A stretch of 53,324 nt of DNA from Clostridiaceae bacterium (GTDB lineage: Bacteria > Bacillota > Clostridia > Peptostreptococcales > Natronincolaceae), in contig JAHDLO010000061.1 in assembly GCA_018432235.1 (NCBI GenBank), positions 1 through 53,324 on the forward strand, read 5' to 3'. Below the pieces are notes generated by a model. The model saw only the letters and a list, made by a program, of their open reading frames with translations, was not told the DNA's origin and ran no database searches. A program made the translations under genes and the position numbers. This document shows, one piece after another, positions 25,651-34,528 of the stretch. The stretch's first letter is position 1. Every line of letters starts with the position of its first letter.

Positions 25651-26943
25651 ATGACCAAAAAGTGGATTGCTAGTATTATTTTAGTTATACTATTATTAAT
25701 CCCCTTATCAGCTCTTGCTGCTGAGGCCAGAGATGTCGTTTATGTCATACCCATAAAAGGAGAAATCGGCCTGGCAATGGAGCAATATTTGGAAGAAAGC
25801 ATTAGAATTGCTGAAGCAGATAAGGATACTGCTGCCATCATAATAGAAATAGACACCTATGGCGGGCTCATAAAATCAACTGAGAGTATGAGCAACATTA
25901 TTAGGGGGGCAAAATATCCAACCATTTCCTATGTTAATACAAAGGCAGAATCGGCAGGGGTCTTGTTGACTATTTCAGCTGACAAAATAGCAATGGCACC
26001 CGGCAGTACCATCGGATCAGCTGAGCCAATTCCAAATACAGAAAAAACTCTTTCTCATTGGACCAGCACACTAAGGACAGTCGCCCAGGAAAATGGCAGA
26101 GATCCTGAGCTGGTGGCAGCCATGGCAGATTCGAGTATTGTAATACCGAAGGTGGTGGATGGCGGTAGACTGCTTAACCTCACCACGAGAGAGGCCAATG
26201 AGTTAGGCTTCACAGATACTGTTGCATCCAGCTATGAAGAGATTCTGGCGGCTCTAGATATCAGCTATACTGATCTTGAGATTTTGGAGATTTCAGCTAG
26301 AGTTAAGATGGCACAGGGCTTAACCAATTCCTACATCATGACATTGCTGCTGACCTTGGGCTTCATTGGATTGGTAGTGGAAGTCCTGACACCAGGCTTT
26401 GGACTTGGGGGTACAGTAAGCCTTATAGCCTTCTCGTTGTATTTTGGAGGCAGTATATTGGCAGGAAATGCAGGCTTGGCGGTAATACTGATATTTATCA
26501 CAGGGATATTGCTTTTGCTAATAGAGGCCTTTATGCCGGGCTTTGGATTTCCTGGCATAGGTGGTATTATTTGCATTATAGGCAGCATCATTTTGGCAGC
26601 CGACAACGTGGGTACAGCTGTGGTGTCTCTGCTTGTATCCTTCATATTAACGGGTGCAGCTATGTTTTTAATACTGAAATATGCCCCCAGAAGCAAGCAT
26701 TTTGACAGAATTATACTGGCCACTGAAATGAACAGAGAGCTAGGGATAAGAGCAACTAAGAATTATGAAGAGTATTTGGATCAGATAGGTACAGTGACTA
26801 CCTTTTTAAGACCCTCTGGGACTGTTGATATAAATGGTGTACTCTTAGATGTTGTATCTGAGGGTGCATTTATAGAGGTTGGAACACAGATAAAGGTTGT
26901 TAAGGTAGAAGGAAGACGAATCATTGTTAGAAAATTAGATTAG
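25651..26943 (+). CDS. nfeD: NfeD family membrane-bound serine protease (long form)
   Basis: 430 residues. Signal peptide (~1-24); ClpP/crotonase-like protease domain (~28-215) with IEIDTYGG and the NTKAESAGVLLTISADKIAM segment holding the putative catalytic Ser; four TM helices (~230-345) containing two PGFG turns; C-terminal OB-fold NfeDb (~365-430). It pairs with a flotillin/stomatin partner, here floA 11 bp downstream, and is tied to membrane microdomain organisation (YqeZ-YqfA in B. subtilis). Confidence 0.93.
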   Translation: MTKKWIASIILVILLLIPLSALAAEARDVVYVIPIKGEIGLAMEQYLEESIRIAEADKDTAAIIIEIDTYGGLIKSTESMSNIIRGAKYPTISYVNTKAESAGVLLTISADKIAMAPGSTIGSAEPIPNTEKTLSHWTSTLRTVAQENGRDPELVAAMADSSIVIPKVVDGGRLLNLTTREANELGFTDTVASSYEEILAALDISYTDLEILEISARVKMAQGLTNSYIMTLLLTLGFIGLVVEVLTPGFGLGGTVSLIAFSLYFGGSILAGNAGLAVILIFITGILLLLIEAFMPGFGFPGIGGIICIIGSIILAADNVGTAVVSLLVSFILTGAAMFLILKYAPRSKHFDRIILATEMNRELGIRATKNYEEYLDQIGTVTTFLRPSGTVDINGVLLDVVSEGAFIEVGTQIKVVKVEGRRIIVRKLD

Positions 26944-26954
26944 GAGGGATTGAA

Positions 26955-27959
26955 TTGGCGGCATTAGTACCAGTTATTATTTTAATTGCAGTTGTTTTCA
27001 TTGTTTTATCCATAATCCTAAGCTTTATTCCATTGGGCTTGTGGATAACAGCTACCTTCTCAGGTGTAAAAATAGGTATTTTTACCTTGATTGGGATGCG
27101 TTTCAGAAGGGTTCAGCCTATAAGAATTGTGAATCCGCTTATTAAGGCCACTAAAGCCGGTCTGAAGCTGGATATCGACAAGCTGGAGGCCCATTATCTT
27201 GCAGGCGGTGATATCAACAGTGTTGTAGATGCCCTTATAGCCTCACAGAGGGCAGATATCGGGCTGGAGTTTGAAAGAGCTATCGCCATCGACCTTGCTG
27301 GACGTAATGTATTGCAGGCGGTACAGGTAAGCGTAAATCCAAAGGTTATTGAAACACCTAAGATCGCAGCCGTTGCAAAGGACGGTATTGAGGTAATGGT
27401 TAAGGCTAGAGTGACTGTACGTGCTAATATAGAGCGTTTAGTCGGAGGTGCCGGAGAAGAAACCATTATCGCAAGGGTTGGTGAAGGTATCGTAACAACA
27501 GTTGGTTCCGCAGAGTCTCATAAAGAGGTTTTAGAAAACCCAGACCTGATTTCCAGAACAGTATTAAAAAAGGGTCTGGATGCAGGTACTGCCTATGAAA
27601 TTCTGTCGATAGATATTGCCGATGTAGACATCGGAAGAAACATAGGTGCAAAGCTTCAGACAGATCAAGCAGAGGCAGATAAGAGAATCGCTCAAGCAAA
27701 GGCCGAGGAAAGAAGAGCTATGGCGGTTGCTAAGGAGCAAGAAATGATTGCGGCGGTACAGGAAATGAGAGCCAAGGTTGTTGAGGCAGAGGCACAGGTG
27801 CCTCAGGCTATGGCAGCAGCGCTTAGAGAGGGCAAGTTGGGGGTAATGGACTATTACAACATGAAGAATGTTTTAGCCGATACCAGCATGAGGGAGTCCA
27901 TCGCAAATATTTCTAAGGATGATGACAAAAAACAAGGGATTGATTCTAAGAGCAAATAG
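26955..27959 (+). CDS. floA: flotillin-like protein FloA
   Basis: 334 residues from a TTG with SD AGGAGGG. N-terminal hydrophobic hairpin (~5-45), SPFH-like domain (~65-220), then an Ala/Glu-rich coiled coil (AQAKAEERRAMAVAKEQE). Integral to functional membrane microdomains; the upstream nfeD is its known partner. Confidence 0.95.
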   Translation: MAALVPVIILIAVVFIVLSIILSFIPLGLWITATFSGVKIGIFTLIGMRFRRVQPIRIVNPLIKATKAGLKLDIDKLEAHYLAGGDINSVVDALIASQRADIGLEFERAIAIDLAGRNVLQAVQVSVNPKVIETPKIAAVAKDGIEVMVKARVTVRANIERLVGGAGEETIIARVGEGIVTTVGSAESHKEVLENPDLISRTVLKKGLDAGTAYEILSIDIADVDIGRNIGAKLQTDQAEADKRIAQAKAEERRAMAVAKEQEMIAAVQEMRAKVVEAEAQVPQAMAAALREGKLGVMDYYNMKNVLADTSMRESIANISKDDDKKQGIDSKSK

Positions 27960-27984
27960 GCTTCTTCTAAAAGGAAGTGATTAA

Positions 27985-28554
27985 ATGGATTTTCTAAGTA
28001 TTATTATTTTCATAGGGATCGCATTTTTGGTCTCGTCAAAAAACAAAGCCAGGCAGCAGGGGCAGCAAAAAAATAGACAGAGGCCAAATACAATGAATAG
28101 AAGGACAATGGAGGAGACGATGAACAAACCGGCAGAGTCGTCTGTTCAAAGACCTCAGCAAAAGAGTAGAACCTTTGGTTCCTCCAGCTTAGAGGAGATG
28201 TTTAGAGAAATGCAATCGGACATAAGGGGTGTATTTGGAGATTTAAAGAATAGTAATACCCCAAAGCCTCCTGTGAGGGTTGAGCCTGTTGCAGAGGAAA
28301 GAGAAGCTGAGGAGCAGGAGGAGACAAACAGCTGGGATAGTGACTATGCCTCCTATGAGCGAAGTAGTTACGAAGATAATGAAAAGGTTGAATCAAAGGA
28401 TAAAGGTCGAAAGGCTAAGGTCAAAAAAGAGGATGAGAACCTACCAGAAGCATACGAAAATGGAAGGGTATCCTTGAACCTGTCTAAGCACGCCTTGGTT
28501 CAGGCCATTGTTATGTCGGAGATATTAGATAAGCCAAAAGCCCTAAGGCGTTAA
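27985..28554 (+). CDS. conserved membrane-anchored protein of unknown function
   Basis: 189 residues: one N-terminal TM helix (~3-18), then a long charged, probably disordered stretch (20-155), then a compact C-terminal motif (KHALVQAIVMSEILDKPKAL). It lies 25 bp after floA and before a terminator, so it is likely the third gene of the nfeD-floA transcript. I recognise the C-terminal motif as recurrent in clostridial neighbours of floA but cannot name a function. Confidence 0.65.
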   Translation: MDFLSIIIFIGIAFLVSSKNKARQQGQQKNRQRPNTMNRRTMEETMNKPAESSVQRPQQKSRTFGSSSLEEMFREMQSDIRGVFGDLKNSNTPKPPVRVEPVAEEREAEEQEETNSWDSDYASYERSSYEDNEKVESKDKGRKAKVKKEDENLPEAYENGRVSLNLSKHALVQAIVMSEILDKPKALRR

Positions 28555-28577
28555 AATGAATATTTAGGTAAAAGGAC

Positions 28578-28614
28578 AAAAGGAATTCCATGAATGGGAT
28601 TCCTTTTATTTTTC
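28578..28614 (+). terminator. intrinsic terminator after the nfeD-floA operon
   Basis: AAAAGGAAT-TCCAT pairs with ATGGG-ATTCCTTTT around a 2-nt turn; followed by TATTTTT. Confidence 0.85.
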
Positions 28615-28680
28615 TACCTTATAGGTCTAGAAGTATGAAAAATAGCATAAAAATTGTATATATGGGAGGTGTGCCGACAT

Positions 28681-28956
28681 ATGAAAAAGGCTGAAAAAAT
28701 AAAGAAAAATATAGCTGATGCGCTGGAGCTGCCACAGGATATCGTGCTGGATTTACCCAAAATTACGATGATAGGAAACCTCCAATTGTATGTCGAGAAT
28801 CATAAGGGGATTATTGAATATAGCACCAATCAAATAAGAATATATACTAAGCTAGGAATACTAAGAGTGTTAGGAAAAAATCTTTTGCTGAAGAACATCG
28901 TTGTGGAGGAAATAGTTATTACCGGTGAAATAAAGCAGGTTGAGTTTTACGATTAA
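28681..28956 (+). CDS. yqfC: sporulation protein YqfC
   Basis: 91 residues from the ATG at 28681 (SD GGGAGGTG); the in-frame ATG at 28654 precedes that SD and is rejected. YabP/YqfC family: PKITMIGNLQLYVENHKGII and the TKLGILRVLGKNLL region. Expressed in the mother cell under sigma-E in B. subtilis; precedes yqfD as usual. Confidence 0.93.
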   Translation: MKKAEKIKKNIADALELPQDIVLDLPKITMIGNLQLYVENHKGIIEYSTNQIRIYTKLGILRVLGKNLLLKNIVVEEIVITGEIKQVEFYD

Positions 28957-28968
28957 GGAGTGGAGGAT

Positions 28969-30156
28969 GTGTTAATACTGAGACTATGGAATTATATCAG
29001 AGGTTATGTTATCATTAAGATAGAAGGCTTGTCTCTTGAGAAATTTATTAACGCATGTGTGCAGAAGGATATTTATCTCTGGGAGATAAAGCGGATAAAC
29101 TATACTACGCTGGAGGCAAAGGTAGGTATAAAAGGCTTTCGGGTGGTAAAAAGACTTTCAAGAAAATGTGGCTGTAGGGTATCTATATCCAGGAAAAATG
29201 GATATCCTTTCTGGGCACATAAGGTTAAAAAAAGAAAAATGCTTTTGATTGGAGCATTTTTTTCATGTATTTTGCTCATGATTGCCTCAAGCTTTATATA
29301 CTCTGTAGACGTGGTTGGAAACGAAAGGGTCAGCAAAGAGGAGATAATTGCAGCTTTAGAGGAAATCGGACTTAAGGCCGGAGCAAACAAGTACCTTGTT
29401 GACATACGTGAAATAGAAAATCGACTGTTAATAGAGCTTCATGAGCTGGAATGGGTTGGTGTAGAGCTTAGTGGCATATATGCCAGAGTTGAGGTTGTCG
29501 AAAAGGTTCCTGTGCCTGAGAGGGTGGAAAAGGACATACCCTGTGACATTGTTTCCGTTAAAAACGGGGTCATCGAGAAGGTAATTGCCAGAAGTGGTGA
29601 TGCAGTGGTTGAAAAGGGAGACATTGTTTCCAAGGGTGATCTGCTGGTAACTGGGGTTATCCAAAGAGATAATATACCTAATCCACTATATGTGCATTCC
29701 TATGGAGAGGTATATGCAAAAACCTATTATGAAACAACAAAGTCTATGACCACTGTAGATGTACGGCAGGAGAAAACCGGAGAAGTGAAAAAAAGATATA
29801 TGCTTAGAATAGGAAGCATGGAGCTTTCAATCGGTGGGGGAGAAATTCCCTTTGAAAATTACGTCATTGAAAAATCCGTTAAGTCGCCATTTTTTTGGAG
29901 GAATAAGGATTTCCCCGTCGAAATTATTGTAGAGACGTATTTTGAGGCAAATGAGACTCATATAAACCTCGATATTGAGGAGCTTAAAAAGAAGCTGCAT
30001 AGTGATTCTGTAGCAGAGCTGATGGCAGAAATTCCATCGGAGGCTGAAATTCTGAATTCCACTATTGACTTTTATCAGGTTGATGATATTATTTATGGCA
30101 ATATGATTATTGAAGTGCTGGAGGATATTGGAGAACAAAGGAAAATCGATCTATAG
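28969..30156 (+). CDS. yqfD: sporulation protein YqfD
   Basis: About 395 residues from the GTG at 28969 (AAGGAG 8 nt upstream; the in-frame GTG at 28960 overlaps that SD). An N-terminal domain of ~85 residues, one TM helix (~90-110, LLIGAFFSCILLMIAS), then a POTRA-like region (VDVVGNERVSKEEIIAALEE) and an extracytoplasmic C-terminal domain. Required for efficient sporulation in Bacillus; the mechanism is unknown. Sits 12 bp after yqfC and 14 bp before phoH. Confidence 0.93.
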   Translation: MLILRLWNYIRGYVIIKIEGLSLEKFINACVQKDIYLWEIKRINYTTLEAKVGIKGFRVVKRLSRKCGCRVSISRKNGYPFWAHKVKKRKMLLIGAFFSCILLMIASSFIYSVDVVGNERVSKEEIIAALEEIGLKAGANKYLVDIREIENRLLIELHELEWVGVELSGIYARVEVVEKVPVPERVEKDIPCDIVSVKNGVIEKVIARSGDAVVEKGDIVSKGDLLVTGVIQRDNIPNPLYVHSYGEVYAKTYYETTKSMTTVDVRQEKTGEVKKRYMLRIGSMELSIGGGEIPFENYVIEKSVKSPFFWRNKDFPVEIIVETYFEANETHINLDIEELKKKLHSDSVAELMAEIPSEAEILNSTIDFYQVDDIIYGNMIIEVLEDIGEQRKIDL

Positions 30157-30170
30157 GGAGGAATAAATAA

Positions 30171-31181
30171 TTGTCAATAAAAATACCAAAGAAGATCAAA
30201 GCAGATGATACTGAATTCGTCAGAGAGCTATTTGGACATTTTGATGAGAACATTAATCTTATACAAAAAAAACTTGGTATTGATATAGTGCTAAGGGAAG
30301 GTGAACTGGTGCTGCTGGGAGATGATGATAGGGTAGCGCTTGGCATAGAGCTAATAAAGGAGCTGCAAAGCATCTTTGAAAAGGGAGAGCATTTTTCTCC
30401 ACAAAATATCAGCTATGCCATCAGTCTTTTGCAGGAGGGCAGTGAAGCCAAAGCAAAGGAGCTGGCAGGGGATGTCATCTTCGTCACAGATCATGGCAAG
30501 CCCATTAAGCCAAAGACCTTCGGGCAGAGGAACTATGTCAATGTAATAGAAAAGAAGGATTTAACCTTTGGTATAGGCCCTGCCGGAACAGGGAAGACCT
30601 ATCTGGCGGTGGCTATGGCGGTTAAGGCCTTCCGAAATGAGCAGGTGAATAAAATCATTCTCACTAGACCCGCTGTCGAGGCGGGGGAAAGTCTGGGCTT
30701 TCTGCCTGGAGATTTAAAGGAGAAGGTTGACCCATATTTAAGACCACTTTATGATGCATTATTCGATATTCTTGGTGCAGAGCGCTTCCAAAAGTATATG
30801 GAAAAGGGGATGATCGAGGTGGCTCCGCTGGCCTATATGAGGGGAAGAACCTTGGATTATTCCTTTATCATTCTGGATGAGGCACAAAATACAACAAGAG
30901 AGCAAATGAAGATGTTCCTTACCCGCTTGGGCTACGGATCAAAGGCAGTGGTGACAGGAGATATCACTCAAATTGATTTGCCCAGTGGGAAAAAGTCAGG
31001 TCTTAAGCATGCAATGGAGGTTTTAAAGGATATTGAAGATATTGGCTTTAATATCTTCAATGAAAAGGATGTCGTCAGACATCCACTGGTTCAGAAAATA
31101 ATTAAAGCGTACCAGGTGGAGGAAGAAAGGCAGCTTCAGGAGGATAGCAATAGGAAAAAGGAGAAGCAATTAAATAAGTAG
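30171..31181 (+). CDS. phoH: PhoH-like ATPase (PhoL/YqfE type)
   Basis: 336 residues from a TTG (SD GGGAGGAAT). N-terminal KH-like region, then the P-loop GPAGTGKTYLA, the RPAVEAGESLGFLPGDLKEK loop, Walker B FIILDEAQN and sensor GDITQIDLP. Cytoplasmic ATPase/RNA-helicase-like protein, genetically linked with ybeY and rRNA processing, matching the next genes. Confidence 0.95.
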   Translation: MSIKIPKKIKADDTEFVRELFGHFDENINLIQKKLGIDIVLREGELVLLGDDDRVALGIELIKELQSIFEKGEHFSPQNISYAISLLQEGSEAKAKELAGDVIFVTDHGKPIKPKTFGQRNYVNVIEKKDLTFGIGPAGTGKTYLAVAMAVKAFRNEQVNKIILTRPAVEAGESLGFLPGDLKEKVDPYLRPLYDALFDILGAERFQKYMEKGMIEVAPLAYMRGRTLDYSFIILDEAQNTTREQMKMFLTRLGYGSKAVVTGDITQIDLPSGKKSGLKHAMEVLKDIEDIGFNIFNEKDVVRHPLVQKIIKAYQVEEERQLQEDSNRKKEKQLNK

Positions 31182-31199
31182 CCTTTGGAGGATAAAACG

Positions 31200-33311
31200 A
31201 TGGGGGAATTTAAAAAACTTAAGGATAAGCTTGGCAAAAGCTTTTTAGGAAGATTTGTACGGCAAAAAAGACTTCAGCAAATATCTCTCGTATTAATATT
31301 TTCTTTATGTATATTCTCTATATTGGTAACTACCCTAAAACCTGAGAAGTTTGATATCGTTGTGGGGCAGAGGTCCCCAAGTGATGTTAGGGCGTCCAAG
31401 GATATCGAGGATAAGTGGGAAACTAAAAGGTTAAAGGAAAACGCCGCCGCTGCTGTTGAGATAACATACAAGCTTGAGGCCTATGTTCAAATTGAGGTGA
31501 GAAGAGACATTGAAAACTTCTTTCAGCTTCTATACGCCATAAAGGACAATGAGGAGCTGACACTAGCAGAAAAAAGGGAGAATTTAGGACTGAATGACTT
31601 AAATATAAATGGGACTATTCTTGTTGCCGCCCTTGATACTCCCACAGAAAAGCTTAGAAATCTGGAGAATTATATATACGAGATAATTGCGCAAAATATG
31701 AATGAGGGTATTAAGATTGAAGATCTTCAAAAGCATAAAATCATCATTCGGGATTATATCATGACCCTTGAGGATTTTGACAGCAATGCTAAGGAGCTTT
31801 CAATTGCTTTAATCAATGCCACCATCAGGCCCAATATGTTTCAGGATGTTGAATCCACAGAGCAAAGCCGCCTAGAGGCAATGGAGAACATAGAAAAGGT
31901 AATGATCCGAAAGGGTGATCTCATCCTCCGAGAAGGGGATATGGTCACCAGCGATAGGATGGAAATTTTGAGAGAGCTGGGCCTTCTTACAGAGGATAGT
32001 CAGATAGATAAAATGCTGTTCCTGGGGGTAGGCGCCTTAACAGTGGTGCTTGTGCTGCTGATGACAGCATACATTTATGTATTTAATAAGGAGCTGCTGC
32101 TTAAGGTCGAAAGGCTACTGCTAATATGTATCATTTTTCTCTGCACTTTAGCGATTTCTAAGGTATTATCCAATATATCCATTTATTTAATGCCGATTGC
32201 AGCATCAGCAATGCTTTTGGCAATACTAATAGATGCCAGATTGTCCTTATTAATGAATCTCTGTCTTACCATACTCATTGGCGTAATGACAGGTAATGAT
32301 ATCATATTTATTGCTATGGCGCTGGTGGGTGGCACCGTTGGCGTATTCAGCGTAATCAATACCCACCAGAGGGGTAATATATTCGCATCAGGTATTGTCG
32401 TCAGTCTTGCCAGTCTTTTAGCTATTGTGGGCATAGGTCTGATCAACAGCAATGAGGTTACTAAGGTATTGACCTTTGGGTTTTATGGTGTACTGAACGG
32501 CATATTTTGCTCCATTCTAACAGTGGGCTCTTTACCACTTTGGGAGAGTTTATTCAATATAGTTACGCCCTTGAAGCTGCTGGAGCTGTCTAATCCCAAT
32601 CATCCACTGCTTAAGAAGCTACTGATCGAAGCACCTGGAACCTATCATCACAGTATCATAGTGGGAAATCTAAGTGAAGCAGCAGCCAATGCGGTTGGCG
32701 CTAATGCGCTTTTAGCACGAACAGGGGCTTTTTACCATGATGTGGGAAAAATAGCAAGGCCATATTTCTTTAAAGAAAATCAATTGACCTCTGAAAATCC
32801 TCACGACAAAATAAATCCTACCCTTAGCAGCCTAATCATTACGGGGCATGTTAAGGAGGGTATGGAGCTGGCAAAAAAATATAAGCTGCCATTGGAAATA
32901 AGAAACTTCATTTTAGAACATCATGGCAACACCTTGGTGGCATATTTTTATCATAAGGCTAAAACCTCTGAAAATGCAGAGGAGGTAGACGAAAATCAGT
33001 TTAGATATAATGGCGTAAAGCCCCAGAGCAAGGAAACCGCAATTGTTATGTTGGCGGACTCTGTTGAAGCGGCAGTAAGGAGCTTGCCATCTCCCAGCAA
33101 GGATAAAATAGAAATACTAATACAGAAAATAATGAAGGACAAGCTGGAGGATGGTCAGCTGGAGGAATGTAATATTACAATTAAGGAACTAGAAATTCTG
33201 AAGAAGTCCTTCCTGCAGGTATTACTGGGAATTTTTCACGAAAGAATAGAATATCCTGAAATAAATACTAAGGAATTGAAGGGAAGAAGGGCTTATGAGT
33301 CTAGTAATTGA
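31200..33311 (+). CDS. pgpH: 7TM-HD membrane phosphodiesterase (YqfF/PgpH)
   Basis: About 703 residues from ATG 31200; the TTG at 31185 lies at the SD (TGGAGG) and is rejected. N-terminal TM (~25-45), extracellular 7TMR-HDED domain (~55-270), seven TM helices (~280-475), cytoplasmic HD domain with YHHSIIVGNLSEAAA, FYHDVGK and LEHHG. In Listeria the orthologue degrades c-di-AMP. Overlaps ybeY by 17 nt. Confidence 0.94.
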   Translation: MGEFKKLKDKLGKSFLGRFVRQKRLQQISLVLIFSLCIFSILVTTLKPEKFDIVVGQRSPSDVRASKDIEDKWETKRLKENAAAAVEITYKLEAYVQIEVRRDIENFFQLLYAIKDNEELTLAEKRENLGLNDLNINGTILVAALDTPTEKLRNLENYIYEIIAQNMNEGIKIEDLQKHKIIIRDYIMTLEDFDSNAKELSIALINATIRPNMFQDVESTEQSRLEAMENIEKVMIRKGDLILREGDMVTSDRMEILRELGLLTEDSQIDKMLFLGVGALTVVLVLLMTAYIYVFNKELLLKVERLLLICIIFLCTLAISKVLSNISIYLMPIAASAMLLAILIDARLSLLMNLCLTILIGVMTGNDIIFIAMALVGGTVGVFSVINTHQRGNIFASGIVVSLASLLAIVGIGLINSNEVTKVLTFGFYGVLNGIFCSILTVGSLPLWESLFNIVTPLKLLELSNPNHPLLKKLLIEAPGTYHHSIIVGNLSEAAANAVGANALLARTGAFYHDVGKIARPYFFKENQLTSENPHDKINPTLSSLIITGHVKEGMELAKKYKLPLEIRNFILEHHGNTLVAYFYHKAKTSENAEEVDENQFRYNGVKPQSKETAIVMLADSVEAAVRSLPSPSKDKIEILIQKIMKDKLEDGQLEECNITIKELEILKKSFLQVLLGIFHERIEYPEINTKELKGRRAYESSN

Positions 33312-33759
33312 TAATAGACAGGATAAGGTGGAGGTAGGGCAGGAGCTGCTTAAGCTCCTGGAAGGTGTTGTTGTAGCAGCACTGAAGTACGAGGGCCTAA
33401 ATCCTGATTACGAGGTTAGTCTGTCATTTGTGGATAATGAAGAAATTCGCAGTCTCAACAAGCTCTACAGAGGAAAGGACTATGCAACGGATGTATTGTC
33501 CTTTCCCATGGAGGATGAGGAATTTGCCAATGTAGAGGAAATACTATTAGGGGACATCGTTATTTCGGTGGAGAAGGCAGTGGAGCAGGCGACGGAATAC
33601 AATCACGCCTTTGAAAGAGAAATGGCCTTTTTAACAGTACACAGTATGTTTCATCTTATGGGCTATGACCATATGGATAAGGAAGAGGAGCAGGAAATGA
33701 GAGGCAAGGAAGAGGCTGTATTGGATCAATTAGGTATAAAAAGGGGTAATGAGGTGTAA
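33295..33759 (+). CDS. ybeY: endoribonuclease YbeY, rRNA maturation factor
   Basis: 154 residues. The zinc motif H-S-x-x-H-L-x-G-Y-D-H (HSMFHLMGYDH) is intact, and the ATDVLSFPM segment precedes it. Acts in 16S 3'-end maturation and ribosome quality control. Start lies inside the end of pgpH, so translation is coupled. Confidence 0.96.
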   Translation: MSLVIDNRQDKVEVGQELLKLLEGVVVAALKYEGLNPDYEVSLSFVDNEEIRSLNKLYRGKDYATDVLSFPMEDEEFANVEEILLGDIVISVEKAVEQATEYNHAFEREMAFLTVHSMFHLMGYDHMDKEEEQEMRGKEEAVLDQLGIKRGNEV

Positions 33760-33760
33760 T

Positions 33761-34462
33761 ATGATGAAGGTCAGAAAGCTAATAGACAGCTTTAATTATG
33801 CGATAGAGGGCATAATATATGCACTAAAGACCCAGAGAAATATGAAGATACACTTCTTTGTGGCAGTGGCGATACTGTTCTTTAGCCTGTTTTTTGATAT
33901 CAGCAGAATTGAGCTTATCATACTGATAATGACCATATCATTAGTGATCATCGCGGAAATGATAAACACATCAATTGAAATGGCCATAGATCTGATAACC
34001 GATCAGTACCATATATTTGCCAAAATTGCCAAGAACGTAGCTGCTGGGGCAGTGCTGATATCCGCCATCAATTCTATTTTTGTAGCGTACTTCATATTTT
34101 TTCATAAGATAAATCCCTATACCTTAAGTGTTCTCCATAGGGTGAGGCAATCACCAATTCATATCACCTTTATTGCATTTATTGTAGTCATTTTTCTAAC
34201 AATAAGCTTAAAGGCTTATTTCGGCAGAGGCACGCCACTTCAGGGGGGAATGCCCAGCGGACATGCAGCTGTGGCCTTCTCATTAGCCACCGCGATTACT
34301 TTTATTTCAGAGAATATGCTGATTGCAACCCTGTCAATATTAATGGCCTTTTTAGTTTCTCAAAGTCGTATAGAAGGAAGAATACACAGCTTTTTTGAGG
34401 TCTTTGTAGGAGGGCTTTTAGGCATGCTGGTTACGGTGTTGTTTTTTCAGTTTTTTACATAA
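33761..34462 (+). CDS. DgkA-type lipid kinase fused to a PAP2 phosphatase domain
   Basis: About 233 residues from ATG 33761 (SD GAGGTG). Residues ~1-110 are a DgkA/undecaprenol kinase: LIDSFNYAIEGIIYALKTQR, then AEMINTSIEMAIDL, three TM helices. Residues ~125-233 are PAP2-like: MPSGHAAVAFSLATA (motif 2) and SRIEGRIHSFFEVFVGG (motif 3), with further TMs. Opposing kinase and phosphatase activities on undecaprenol lipids in one chain suggest a lipid-carrier recycling role (inference). Follows ybeY, where stand-alone dgkA normally sits. Confidence 0.88.
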   Translation: MMKVRKLIDSFNYAIEGIIYALKTQRNMKIHFFVAVAILFFSLFFDISRIELIILIMTISLVIIAEMINTSIEMAIDLITDQYHIFAKIAKNVAAGAVLISAINSIFVAYFIFFHKINPYTLSVLHRVRQSPIHITFIAFIVVIFLTISLKAYFGRGTPLQGGMPSGHAAVAFSLATAITFISENMLIATLSILMAFLVSQSRIEGRIHSFFEVFVGGLLGMLVTVLFFQFFT

Positions 34463-34528
34463 AGGCAGGGGCAGCAACTAAACAGTAGTGATAACGTTCA
34501 AAAGATTATATGGAGGGAAGGATGACGC

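Noticed and set aside
26331..26723. 130-codon minus-strand ORF in nfeD, and similar long minus frames in mid-ppdK (43160-43498) and the DUF4342-like gene (38055-38471)
   Set aside because: Antisense shadows of well-supported genes; no promoter, SD or recognisable protein.
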